This document shows, one piece after another, positions 15,844 to 23,307 of a DNA stretch of 23,476 bases; within the stretch, counting starts at the first letter, position 1; each line of letters begins with the position of its first letter. Location: positions 1 through 23,476 of the IMG/VR virus record IMGVR_UViG_3300009079_000132. One strand, written 5' to 3'. The notes beneath the pieces are model-generated. The model saw nothing but the letters and a program-made list of their open reading frames with translations. It was not told the origin of the DNA and did no database searches. The DNA comes from a virus. The position numbers and the translations under genes are program-made.

Positions 15844-16605
15844 ATGAACGTAGTATTAGTAACCGGCGGCTTTGATCCGCTACACTCAGGACACATAGAA
15901 TATTTTATAGAAGCAAAGAAACTCGGCGACAAACTTGTTGTTGGTGTTAATACAGATGCTTGGTTAAAACGCAAGAAAGGTCGTCCGTTTATGCCCGGCG
16001 GCGAACGCATTTCAATTATAAAAAACTTATCAATGGTTGATCATTGTTTGTTATTTGGTGACGATGACGATAGTGCTATTGAAGCAATAAACAATGTTAG
16101 ACTGTTATATCCTGATGCACATATCATATTTGCAAACGGCGGAGATAGAACATCTGAGAATATTCCAGAGATGGAAGCAGATGTAGAAAATATTTCTTTT
16201 AAATTCGGCGTAGGCGGAGAGAACAAAGCCAACAGTAGTAGTTGGATACTTGACGAGTGGAAAACACAAAAGACTGAACGTGATTGGGGCTATTGGCGTG
16301 TACTAGATGACAAGCCAGACAAAGGTTACAAAGTAAAAGAGCTTGTAATATATCCAGGTAAATCACTCAGTGATCAAAAACACTTTAAGCGTTCAGAAGA
16401 ATGGAATGTGCTAGAAGGCACAGTTAAAATGGACACTGAATGGAATAGTATACAAAGTAGTATAATACTAGAACCAAAAAGTAGAACATTTCAAATTGGT
16501 AAACAAGTTTGGCATAAGGCAAGCAATCCTGGAACAGAGAACACTCATATACTAGAAGTACAATGGGGCGACTGTTATGAAGAAGATATAGAAAGAAGAG
16601 ATTAA
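15844..16605 (+). CDS. Cytidylyltransferase-cupin fusion (sugar-nucleotide synthesis)
   Basis: A two-domain protein of 253 residues. Residues 1-140 are a nucleotidyltransferase of the glycerol-3-phosphate cytidylyltransferase/RfaE family: GGFDPLHSGHIEY with the HxGH-type HSGH (14-17), KGRPFMPGGERISII, ANGGDRTSENIPE and NKANSSSWIL. Residues 148-253 are a cupin like the C-terminal domain of type II mannose-6-phosphate isomerase/GMP: WGYWRVLD, YKVKELVIYPGKSLSDQKH, EEWNVLEGTVKM and HKASNPG...LEVQWGD. The HxH metal pair reads H180-F-K182, so one ligand is lost. It probably makes an NDP-sugar or CDP-polyol donor for the neighbouring transferases. Stop and next ATG share one base (TAATG). Confidence 0.85.
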   Translation: MNVVLVTGGFDPLHSGHIEYFIEAKKLGDKLVVGVNTDAWLKRKKGRPFMPGGERISIIKNLSMVDHCLLFGDDDDSAIEAINNVRLLYPDAHIIFANGGDRTSENIPEMEADVENISFKFGVGGENKANSSSWILDEWKTQKTERDWGYWRVLDDKPDKGYKVKELVIYPGKSLSDQKHFKRSEEWNVLEGTVKMDTEWNSIQSSIILEPKSRTFQIGKQVWHKASNPGTENTHILEVQWGDCYEEDIERRD

Positions 16606-17276
16606 TGAAAGTATTCATAGGCTACGAACCAAGAGAAGATATGGCTTATCAAGTGTGTAAACATAGCATACTAAAGCATCAACCCGATGCAGATGTACGT
16701 CCGCTAGTACAAAAAGAATTAAGACAAGCAGGATGGTACAAGCGTCCTGAAGATAAACTTGCATCAACAGAATTTACATTTACACGTTTCTTAGTACCAG
16801 AGCTTGCTAACTATAAAGGCTGGGCTTTGTTTATGGATTGTGATATGTTGCTTACAACAGACATTAAAGAATTATTTGATCAAGCAGATGACAAGTATGC
16901 TGTTATGTGTGTGCAACATGATTACACACCTAAAGAAGGTATTAAGATGGACGGACAAAAACAAACTATCTATCCACGCAAGAACTGGTCAAGTGTTGTG
17001 TTATGGAACTGTAGTCATCCTAGTAATAAAGTTGTTGACCAAGATCAAGTTAACAGTTTAGAATTAAATGGTGCATACTTTCATAGGTTTAGTTGGCTAC
17101 AAGATGAAGAAATTGGCGAACTAGATCATACATGGAACTACTTAGTAGGTGTGTACGACGATATTGAAAAACCTAAATTAATTCATTTCACTGAAGGAGG
17201 TCCTTGGTTTGAAAACTATAGAGACTGTCAGTTTAATGAATTATGGAAACAAGAACTGTATGATATGTTTAAGTAA
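16605..17276 (+). CDS. GT-A glycosyltransferase 1 (GT8-like)
   Basis: A 223-residue transferase with a GT-A fold. MKVFIGYEPRED at the start is the nucleotide-binding strand and loop, FTRFLVPEL precedes ALFMDCDML, whose DxD (Asp78, Asp80) binds the divalent metal and sugar nucleotide. Later segments WSSVVLWNC, LDHTWNYLVGVYD and KLIHFTEGGPWF match the acceptor-side and C-terminal histidine features of GT8-like enzymes. It follows the sugar-nucleotide enzyme directly and precedes a GT-B paralogue that starts within its last codons. Donor and acceptor not identifiable. Confidence 0.82.
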   Translation: MKVFIGYEPREDMAYQVCKHSILKHQPDADVRPLVQKELRQAGWYKRPEDKLASTEFTFTRFLVPELANYKGWALFMDCDMLLTTDIKELFDQADDKYAVMCVQHDYTPKEGIKMDGQKQTIYPRKNWSSVVLWNCSHPSNKVVDQDQVNSLELNGAYFHRFSWLQDEEIGELDHTWNYLVGVYDDIEKPKLIHFTEGGPWFENYRDCQFNELWKQELYDMFK

Positions 17277-18036
17277 AAATAAAACAGATCAATATATAAA
17301 CATGTTTGCTAAAAGTGCAAACTTGCCTATATACGACTATAGCGACTTTCCAGACGATGTTCCTATTGTAATACGTAGCATGGGCAAACGAAAACTTATA
17401 CACGAATGTTGGAAGAACAAAAGAGACTTTTACTATATGGATAGTGGTTATGTAGGAAACTACAAGTCATCAATAAATCCAAACGGTTGGAAACAATGGC
17501 ATCGTATAGTAAAGAATGATGTACAACACAACGAAATAATAGACAGACCAAACGACAGATGGAACCGACTACAACAAGCAATACACAAACCTAAGAAAGG
17601 TGGCGCACATATATTACTTGTTACACCTAGTGAAAAGCCTTGTAAGTTTTATGGTATTGATAGAGATCAATGGGTCAAAGATACTGTTAACGAAATAGAA
17701 AAGCATACAGATAGAACTATTATAATTAGAGACAAAGCACCACGCCAAAGTCGTATAGACAAAACTATATATGATGACTTAGACAACTGTCATGCAATGG
17801 TTACATATCAAAGCATAGCGGCAGTAGAAAGTGTGTTATATGGCGTCTCAGCGTTTACTACAGCGCCTACAGCGGCTGATCCAGTGTGCGATAAGGATAT
17901 TAGTCGTATTGAAAGTCCAACACAACAAGACTCGCATAAAGTATATAAATGGGCATGTCACTTAGCATACGGACAATTCCATAATGAAGAATTACAAAAC
18001 GGTACAGCACATAGAATAATAAAGGGCCTAGTATGA
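17260..18036 (+). CDS. GT-B/capsule-type transferase, paralogue 2 (altered HP motif)
   Basis: A 258-residue member of the four-copy family: HILLVTP (117-123), WVKDTVNEIEKHTDRTIIIR (138-157), CHAMVTYQSIAAVESVLYGV (177-196) and IESP. Where the others have RPHP or RAHP it has RDKAP, and the Ser-Ser motif reads QS, so catalytic residues appear changed. Start choice is uncertain: TTG 17209 and ATG 17236 overlap the previous gene by 68 and 41 bases, ATG 17260 by 17; the last is preferred for its compact overlap and a plausible N-terminus (MICLSKNKTDQYIN). It is the shortest of the four. It may be a degenerate or differently specific enzyme. Confidence 0.68.
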   Translation: MICLSKNKTDQYINMFAKSANLPIYDYSDFPDDVPIVIRSMGKRKLIHECWKNKRDFYYMDSGYVGNYKSSINPNGWKQWHRIVKNDVQHNEIIDRPNDRWNRLQQAIHKPKKGGAHILLVTPSEKPCKFYGIDRDQWVKDTVNEIEKHTDRTIIIRDKAPRQSRIDKTIYDDLDNCHAMVTYQSIAAVESVLYGVSAFTTAPTAADPVCDKDISRIESPTQQDSHKVYKWACHLAYGQFHNEELQNGTAHRIIKGLV

Positions 18037-18725
18037 AATTAAAATTTGTTACAAGTATATCAAAAAACTATTGGAAAGGCGTTGGCAAGCATTGTATTAG
18101 CACATGGGACTTGCCCGGCAAAGTAGAAATATATATTGACCAACACGAAGGTGATGTTGAATGGTTTAATGAATTGCCTTTTAACAAAAGATTGTTACAT
18201 GTACCTGCATTAGATGTTGACAGCGAGTTTGATGTTAATACTAAAATAAGAAAGTTCTGGGGTAAAAGTGTAGCACAAATACATGCTATAAAAAATAGAC
18301 AAGAGGACGAAAGAATAATTTGGTTAGACGCAGACATAGAACAAATGCGTAAAGTGCCTGAAGAAGCATTTAGTTTTCCATTTATAAATCCAGTTGCTAT
18401 GATGCAAAGTAATAATTCACACCCTGACTGTTACGAATCAGGACTTGTATTGTTTAATGAAGAATACGAAAAATTAACATTATGGTCAAACAAGTATTGG
18501 GCATTTTGGAATGATCAAAACAAACTAGAAAGTTTACACAAACCTTATGATGCTATTGTACTTGGTAACTTTGCTAAAGGTGAAAAAGCAGGCTTCTTAA
18601 ATTTATGTGACGATGTATGTGAAAATGTAAATGCATTAGAAAATACACGCTTTAGTTTATATTTCAAACATCATATTAATAAAACTAATAAAGACAAACT
18701 TAAACATACATTGGCATCAACATGA
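18033..18725 (+). CDS. GT-A glycosyltransferase 2
   Basis: A 230-residue GT-A-like protein related to the next one at 19633. MKLKFVTSISKNYW is the first strand, IHAIKNRQEDERIIWLDADIEQM carries the DxD (Asp99, Asp101), and CYESGLVLFNEEYEKL is the segment after the metal site seen also in the neighbours (there SCETGFFVLN). The C-terminus (YFKHHINKTNKDKLKHTLAST) is basic. It overlaps both neighbours by four bases (ATGA), so translation is coupled to the paralogous GT-B genes on each side. Confidence 0.78.
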   Translation: MKLKFVTSISKNYWKGVGKHCISTWDLPGKVEIYIDQHEGDVEWFNELPFNKRLLHVPALDVDSEFDVNTKIRKFWGKSVAQIHAIKNRQEDERIIWLDADIEQMRKVPEEAFSFPFINPVAMMQSNNSHPDCYESGLVLFNEEYEKLTLWSNKYWAFWNDQNKLESLHKPYDAIVLGNFAKGEKAGFLNLCDDVCENVNALENTRFSLYFKHHINKTNKDKLKHTLAST

Positions 18726-19636
18726 AATCTGTAAGAATTTACTACGCAGGTATTCCCGCACATAATAAAAATTTAGAAAAAAGACAAGTTCTAACAAGTT
18801 TCCATAATGGCGTAGGCACTGATGGAGAAAGTTTAGAAATTCAAACACCTAACTGGGAACCAAGTGACTTAGGTGTTATACAAGGATGGGTACATGCAAA
18901 TAGCGGTAGTACTCCACACTTAATGTTTCGCAGACAAGTAATACAACAACAAAAACTTATTGGCAAACATACACTTGCTATTGATAGTAATTTATTCTTA
19001 TATAGAGATCCAGGTAATACTAAACAGTATCTACGTTTTAGTTTAGATGATGTATTTCCAACCACAGGTAATTACTTTACAGATAATGTAGACCCTACAC
19101 GCTGGCAACAATTAAAACGCAACTTAGGTTTTGATTTGCAACCGTGGACTAACAAAGGCAAGCACATACTATTATGTTTACAACGCAACGGCGGTTGGAG
19201 CATGGGCGGATATGACGTAATGGATTGGTGTAATAAAACTATTAAAGAAATACAACAACACACTGATAGAGATATTATAGTTAGAGCGCACCCTGGAGAT
19301 AAGAAAGCAAAACAATACTTGACTTTGAACTATCCAGGTGTTAAGATAAGCACAGCACCGTCTATATTAGACGATTTTAGAAAATGCTGGGCAGTAGTTA
19401 CATACAACAGTAGCCCAGGCGTAGCGGCGGCGATAGAGGGTATTCCTGTGTTTATAACAGACCCTAATGCTAAAGTTAGTCAAGCATATGATGTAGGCAA
19501 TACAGATTTAAGTCAACTAGACAATCCAATACGTCCTGAAAGACAACAGTGGATTGAAAAACTAGCAATGAGTCATTTTAATTTTGCAGATTTAGAAAAA
19601 GGAACTGCATGGAATATTATTAAGGAGTACCTATGA
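18722..19636 (+). CDS. GT-B/capsule-type transferase, paralogue 3
   Basis: A 304-residue member of the family: HILLCLQRNGG (148-158), DWCNKTIKEIQQHTDRDIIVRAHP (168-191), CWAVVTYNSSPGVAAAIEGIPVF (222-244), then LDNPIRPERQQWIEKLAMSHF and EKGTAWNIIKEYL. The RAHP and NSS motifs are intact. The N-terminal half (VRIYYAGIPAHNKN, VIQGWVHANSG, HTLAIDSNLFLYRD) resembles the corresponding parts of the 17260 and 21212 proteins. Four-base overlaps at both ends. Role inferred as transfer of a sugar or polyol phosphate. Confidence 0.74.
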   Translation: MKSVRIYYAGIPAHNKNLEKRQVLTSFHNGVGTDGESLEIQTPNWEPSDLGVIQGWVHANSGSTPHLMFRRQVIQQQKLIGKHTLAIDSNLFLYRDPGNTKQYLRFSLDDVFPTTGNYFTDNVDPTRWQQLKRNLGFDLQPWTNKGKHILLCLQRNGGWSMGGYDVMDWCNKTIKEIQQHTDRDIIVRAHPGDKKAKQYLTLNYPGVKISTAPSILDDFRKCWAVVTYNSSPGVAAAIEGIPVFITDPNAKVSQAYDVGNTDLSQLDNPIRPERQQWIEKLAMSHFNFADLEKGTAWNIIKEYL

Positions 19637-20340
19637 AATACGCAGGTATAACTAGTATGAATCAATCATATTATGATCGTTGTGGTTCTAATATGTTGAA
19701 TACGTTTAAGAAACATTGGTCACACTTAATAAAATTACATGTTTATAATGAAGATAACTTCTCATTAAATGATGATACGTTTATTGAAATGGGTTGGGAC
19801 TTAGGCGATGCATACGAATCATTTCAAGCAAGACATAAAAATAAAAGAGTAAAAACATTTGCTAAAAAAGGCTTTAGTATTATACATGCTATGGATAACA
19901 TTGACGCTGATAGAATTATTTGGATTGATGCAGATACAATAATTAAGAAGCCTTTTGACCTAGCAGTGTTTGGAAATATTACACAAGATAAGTTTTTAAG
20001 TTCGCATTTACAAGTATGGCATAACAAAAATGACATTGACTATTATAGTTGTGAAACAGGATTCTTTGTTTTAAATACAAGACACAAAGGCTACAAAGAG
20101 TTTTGTGATACATACAAAGACATTTATTATAATGATAAACGTGAAGGTATGCGTAGATTTTATGATGGAGAAATTTACGGTAAAACTGTACAAGCAATGC
20201 ACAGTAGAAACTTTAAAATGTATAATATGACATACGGGGATCGTGTAAAAACACCTGTGCCTAGAAGTCCATTAGCACCATTTATTGAACACAATAAAGC
20301 AGGATTAAAAGAACGTATTGACTACGACTTAGTCCAATAG
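19633..20340 (+). CDS. GT-A glycosyltransferase 3
   Basis: A 235-residue GT-A-like protein. KYAGITSMNQSYYDRCGSNML, LHVYNEDNF, FAKKGFSIIHAMDNIDADRIIWIDADT (DxD at Asp99/Asp101), SCETGFFVLNTRHKG and a GEIYG motif are visible. It has the best ribosome binding site of the cassette, AAGGAG at 19622-19627. It overlaps the previous stop by four bases, and its 3' end overlaps the reverse-strand gene by 19 bases, with no terminator between. It resembles the 18033 and 20322 proteins, so the three are probably paralogues. Confidence 0.8.
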   Translation: MKYAGITSMNQSYYDRCGSNMLNTFKKHWSHLIKLHVYNEDNFSLNDDTFIEMGWDLGDAYESFQARHKNKRVKTFAKKGFSIIHAMDNIDADRIIWIDADTIIKKPFDLAVFGNITQDKFLSSHLQVWHNKNDIDYYSCETGFFVLNTRHKGYKEFCDTYKDIYYNDKREGMRRFYDGEIYGKTVQAMHSRNFKMYNMTYGDRVKTPVPRSPLAPFIEHNKAGLKERIDYDLVQ

Positions 20341-21170
20341 TCTTCTTTTCTATTAACCATTATATCTGTACGTTTACTCTTACCAGCAGTTTTACGATCA
20401 CCTTTCATGTGATCCATCCATCTACCTAGTTCAGTATTAATTAAAGGATGTCCGCCGCCACCTGTACGTGCTTCACGCATATACATAGTAGCACTATAGT
20501 CAAATGCATTAGCATCAAATTCTTTATAATGTTTTAGTATGTGTCCAAACACATAACTGTCGTGCCATTCTTCTAATTCAAAAATGCCGTTGTCTGCATC
20601 TTCGTACATACGTTCAAACTCTTTAAGGAACTCGTGACACACTGGATGATTTAAGTTCATACCATAAAAGCCGCACTCGGGCCATGTCTGTGATCCTTTG
20701 CCTCTACCTACATATGTAATGTAAGCATTGTTAGGTAGTAAGCGAGCAAAGTCTTTGTGCTTCCAAGGACTATGAATAAATGTATCTGCGTCCATCCATA
20801 CACACCAACCTTTGCTACGTTCACACGCATCAAACACTGCATAAGTTTTGTTAGCAAAACGTATAGCGTCCCACTTAAACTTCTTTTGCCAATCTCTTGG
20901 TCTACGTGCTTTAATATCATCTGGAGGAATACCATTTGCTTTGTCTACGTTACCCCAACGCTGTTTAAATTTTACAAGTTTAGGTAACTCTTTAGTTGCA
21001 TCTAATATTGTAATTTGTTCTGGATTAGGATTAACAGGATTACAATCTTCTGCATATACTAGCAGTTTGATCTTATCACTTACGTTCTCAGCAAATGAAT
21101 CTATCATACGCTGTCCATATAATTTTAAACCCGGACGGTGAAACGTTGTAACCACAGTTATGTCTGACAT
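20322..21170 (-). CDS. GT-A glycosyltransferase 4, only reverse-strand gene
   Basis: A 282-residue GT-A-like protein read on the - strand from ATG at 21170. DITVVTTFHRPGLKLYGQRMIDSF, LLVYAEDC, WDAIRFANKTYAVFDACERSKGWCVWMDADTF (DxD at Asp127/Asp129), WPECGFYGMNLNHP and EEWHDSYVFGHIL are visible, the last three parallel to segments of the 19633 protein. A Gly-rich TGGGGHPL lies near the C-terminus. The upstream sequence is purine-rich (GAGAGAG) before the ATG and includes a possible late promoter at 21202-21209. Its opposite orientation in an otherwise one-directional block suggests a local inversion or separate acquisition. Confidence 0.82.
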   Translation of the reverse strand: MSDITVVTTFHRPGLKLYGQRMIDSFAENVSDKIKLLVYAEDCNPVNPNPEQITILDATKELPKLVKFKQRWGNVDKANGIPPDDIKARRPRDWQKKFKWDAIRFANKTYAVFDACERSKGWCVWMDADTFIHSPWKHKDFARLLPNNAYITYVGRGKGSQTWPECGFYGMNLNHPVCHEFLKEFERMYEDADNGIFELEEWHDSYVFGHILKHYKEFDANAFDYSATMYMREARTGGGGHPLINTELGRWMDHMKGDRKTAGKSKRTDIMVNRKEDYWTKS

Positions 21171-21182
21171 TATACTCTCTCT

Positions 21183-21190
21183 TGTAAATA
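21183..21190 (+). promoter_or_regulatory. Possible late promoter, + strand of divergent pair
   Basis: TGTAAATA, a variant late core like the one before gp17 but here in only 41 bases between divergent genes. Predicted start near 21196, with AGGA at 21197-21200 upstream of ATG 21212. Confidence 0.4.
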
Positions 21191-21201
21191 GCTTATAGGA
21201 A

Positions 21202-21209
21202 TATTTAAC
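21202..21209 (-). promoter_or_regulatory. Possible late promoter, - strand of divergent pair
   Basis: Read on the - strand this is GTTAAATA. T4 spacing places its start near 21196, 26 bases before the reverse-strand ATG at 21170, coinciding with the predicted start of the + strand promoter. Confidence 0.35.
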
Positions 21210-21211
21210 TT

Positions 21212-22060
21212 ATGAGATTCAGTTTATGGACACAATATGGCGCACAGAATAGCAGATCGGTTTTTGATGCCTTTGCTCACAGCCTTGTGGTTGCTGGGCA
21301 TGACGTTTTGTATAATACTAGTGGTTGTGACGTTGACGTCATTTGGAGTGTTCTTTGGAGTGGTAGAATGGCTCCAAACGAAAATATCTGGAAGCAAGCA
21401 GTACAACAATCGAAACCGATAATAGTTTTAGAGGTCGGCGGCATAAGTAGAGGTACAACATGGAAGGTTGGACTCAATGGCATTAATAGGGACGCTTACT
21501 TTGGCCCTAGTAGCACAGATAGCAATCGTGCTAACAGTTTTAACATCAAGTTAAAAGACTGGAACTATAACGGCGAATACATTTTACTATGTGGGCAACA
21601 CGACAAAAGCCTGCAATGGGCAAACATGCCTCCAATGTCTCGCTGGGTACACGACACAATAACATTCATAAGAGCGCAAACGAAACGTCCTATCATATTT
21701 AGGCCTCATCCTAGATGCAGACTTGAAGCAATTGAAAGAGACTTCAAAGATGTAATAAGACAAGAACCGCGACAAATACTAGGTTCATATGACGACTTCG
21801 ATATGAAGTTTGATAACATATGGGCTACTATAAGCTGGTCAAGCAATCCAGGCATACACAGTATTATTAATGGTGTACCTGCATTTACAGGACCTAGCAG
21901 TCTAGCATTTGATGTTGCTGATCAAAACTTTCGCAACATAGAGAATCCTCTTTATCCAGATAGAACTAAATGGGTCAACGACTATGCTTGGACAGAATTT
22001 ACTTTAGAAGAAATATCTCAGGGAATACCACTTAAACGCTTGACTTCTAAGCTAACATAG
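21212..22060 (+). CDS. GT-B/capsule-type transferase, paralogue 4
   Basis: A 282-residue member of the four-copy family: YILLCGQ (123-129), WVHDTITFIRAQTKRPIIFRPHP (145-167), IWATISWSSNPGIHSIINGVPAF (203-225), then IENPLYPDRTKWVNDYAWTEF and EEISQG. The N-terminal part (FSLWTQYGAQNSRSVFDAFAHSL, VDVIWSVLWSG, IIVLEVGGISRGTTWKVGLNGINR) is better preserved as a nucleotide-fold half than in the others. RPHP and WSS are intact. It is the last gene of the cassette, and its 3' end contains the sigma70 promoter of the following gene. Confidence 0.75.
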   Translation: MRFSLWTQYGAQNSRSVFDAFAHSLVVAGHDVLYNTSGCDVDVIWSVLWSGRMAPNENIWKQAVQQSKPIIVLEVGGISRGTTWKVGLNGINRDAYFGPSSTDSNRANSFNIKLKDWNYNGEYILLCGQHDKSLQWANMPPMSRWVHDTITFIRAQTKRPIIFRPHPRCRLEAIERDFKDVIRQEPRQILGSYDDFDMKFDNIWATISWSSNPGIHSIINGVPAFTGPSSLAFDVADQNFRNIENPLYPDRTKWVNDYAWTEFTLEEISQGIPLKRLTSKLT

Positions 22061-22068
22061 CGTATACT
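22040..22068 (+). promoter_or_regulatory. Sigma70-type early promoter with start at the ATG
   Basis: -35 TTGACT (22040-22045), 17-base spacer, -10 TATACT (22063-22068). The expected start, seven bases on, is 22075, the A of the next ATG. It lies across the stop codon (22058-22060) of the preceding transferase and marks the return to early genes. Confidence 0.8.
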
Positions 22069-22074
22069 AACACT

Positions 22075-23307
22075 ATGGAAACATTAGAAGATTGCATAGA
22101 ACATCTTGTCGGAATACAGTCAAGAGAAACAGATAAGTTTGATATAGACAGTAGCGACTATAACTTACTTACTAGCCTCGCCCGCCAGACTTTCAAAGGC
22201 ACAGCATATACAGATAGGCAAGCAGAACTTGCCAAACAAAAACTGTTGCAATATAAAGATCAGTTTGATGCTAACGGATATAACATTGATGATTCTTATA
22301 GTAATTTAAGAATGCCGTTACGTTCAATAGATAGAAGTCGTTGGGTTAAAGTATTTGACGAAGAACATTTAATTTCAGATGAAGAAGGACCTTGGATAGG
22401 TGTAAGATTTATTTTTCAAAAGAAACTAATAACTGCTATTGAAAGAATGAATAAGTTTCTAGGCGAAGGCTTATACGACAAAGTAGAAAAGATACACTAC
22501 TTTAAATTTAATGAAAACACATGCTACGAAATAATTAATACATTTAATGAAAACAACAACTTTGAAGTTGAGGATCAGTTACTAGAATATTATGAGAAGT
22601 TATTAGAAATGAAAAAAAATCAAGACAAATACGTACCGGGAATATATTCGTTTAAACTAAAAAATTTACATGAGAAAAGTTTTAACTTTGCTATTAGCAG
22701 TATAGGCGAACCTAATATAGATAACCTATGTAACTATTACGACAAAAAAGATCAGTTTGGATTAGAACATTTTGATCAAGAAGAGTTACAACAAAGTTTA
22801 AAATCATTAACTCCGCTTGCACAAAAAGTAGTAAACAGAAGTCAAGCAAGTATATTTGTAAACAATAAAGAACACACTGTTAACAATCTTGCTGAAGTAG
22901 TATTAGAGTTATATAGATTTCCGTTAGTTATTGTACTACATGAAGATACTTGCTACGATCATTTAACACAATTTAATAAGGCCTTTCAAAATATTATACC
23001 TAGCGAACGCATGTCTGTAATGTTTAGATTAGATAATACTTCAGAAGGAAAACCGTTTAACGAATACATTAAACAACACAATCTTAATAATGTGGTTGAC
23101 AAAGACACAAAAATAGTGTATATTAGTAGTAATAAAATACCGAAACCACTTTTAAAAAGTGAATGGTTTCCTAGCGCGGCTATAACAACATTTGCTGGAA
23201 AAGCATATGGTGATGCAAAAACTAGTACATACATAGGAGAATTAGATTTGATAATACATTATGACAATCAGCTTAGTCCTTTTATGAGAAAAATTGAGAC
23301 GATATAA
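22075..23307 (+). CDS. Conserved protein of unknown function upstream of UvsW
   Basis: A 410-residue protein that I do not recognise by function. The first 120 residues are helical and conserved-looking (LEDCIEHLVGIQSRETDKFDIDSSDYNLLTSLARQTFKGTAYTDRQAELAKQKLL), then RMPLRSIDRSRWVKV and a VRFIFQKKLITAIERM segment. The second half has alternating strands and helices (FPLVIVLHEDTCYDHL, ERMSVMFRLDNTSEGKPFNEYI, TKIVYISSNKIPKPLL, AAITTFAGKAYGDAKTSTYIGELDLIIHYD), reminiscent of a RecA/helicase-like or nucleotide-fold domain but without a Walker motif. I recall a similar gene beside uvsW in marine T4-like phages. Its stop abuts the uvsW ATG, and it has a strong early promoter, so a role in recombination or replication is likely. 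Confidence 0.8.
   Translation: METLEDCIEHLVGIQSRETDKFDIDSSDYNLLTSLARQTFKGTAYTDRQAELAKQKLLQYKDQFDANGYNIDDSYSNLRMPLRSIDRSRWVKVFDEEHLISDEEGPWIGVRFIFQKKLITAIERMNKFLGEGLYDKVEKIHYFKFNENTCYEIINTFNENNNFEVEDQLLEYYEKLLEMKKNQDKYVPGIYSFKLKNLHEKSFNFAISSIGEPNIDNLCNYYDKKDQFGLEHFDQEELQQSLKSLTPLAQKVVNRSQASIFVNNKEHTVNNLAEVVLELYRFPLVIVLHEDTCYDHLTQFNKAFQNIIPSERMSVMFRLDNTSEGKPFNEYIKQHNLNNVVDKDTKIVYISSNKIPKPLLKSEWFPSAAITTFAGKAYGDAKTSTYIGELDLIIHYDNQLSPFMRKIETI

Noticed and set aside
17944-17952. TATAAATG as a late promoter
   Set aside because: It is within the coding sequence of a transferase, not near any start codon, and the last base differs from the core.
20848-21141. 97-residue open frame on the + strand inside the reverse gene
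   Set aside because: The - strand frame encodes a clear GT-A protein with a DxD motif. The + frame is its shadow.
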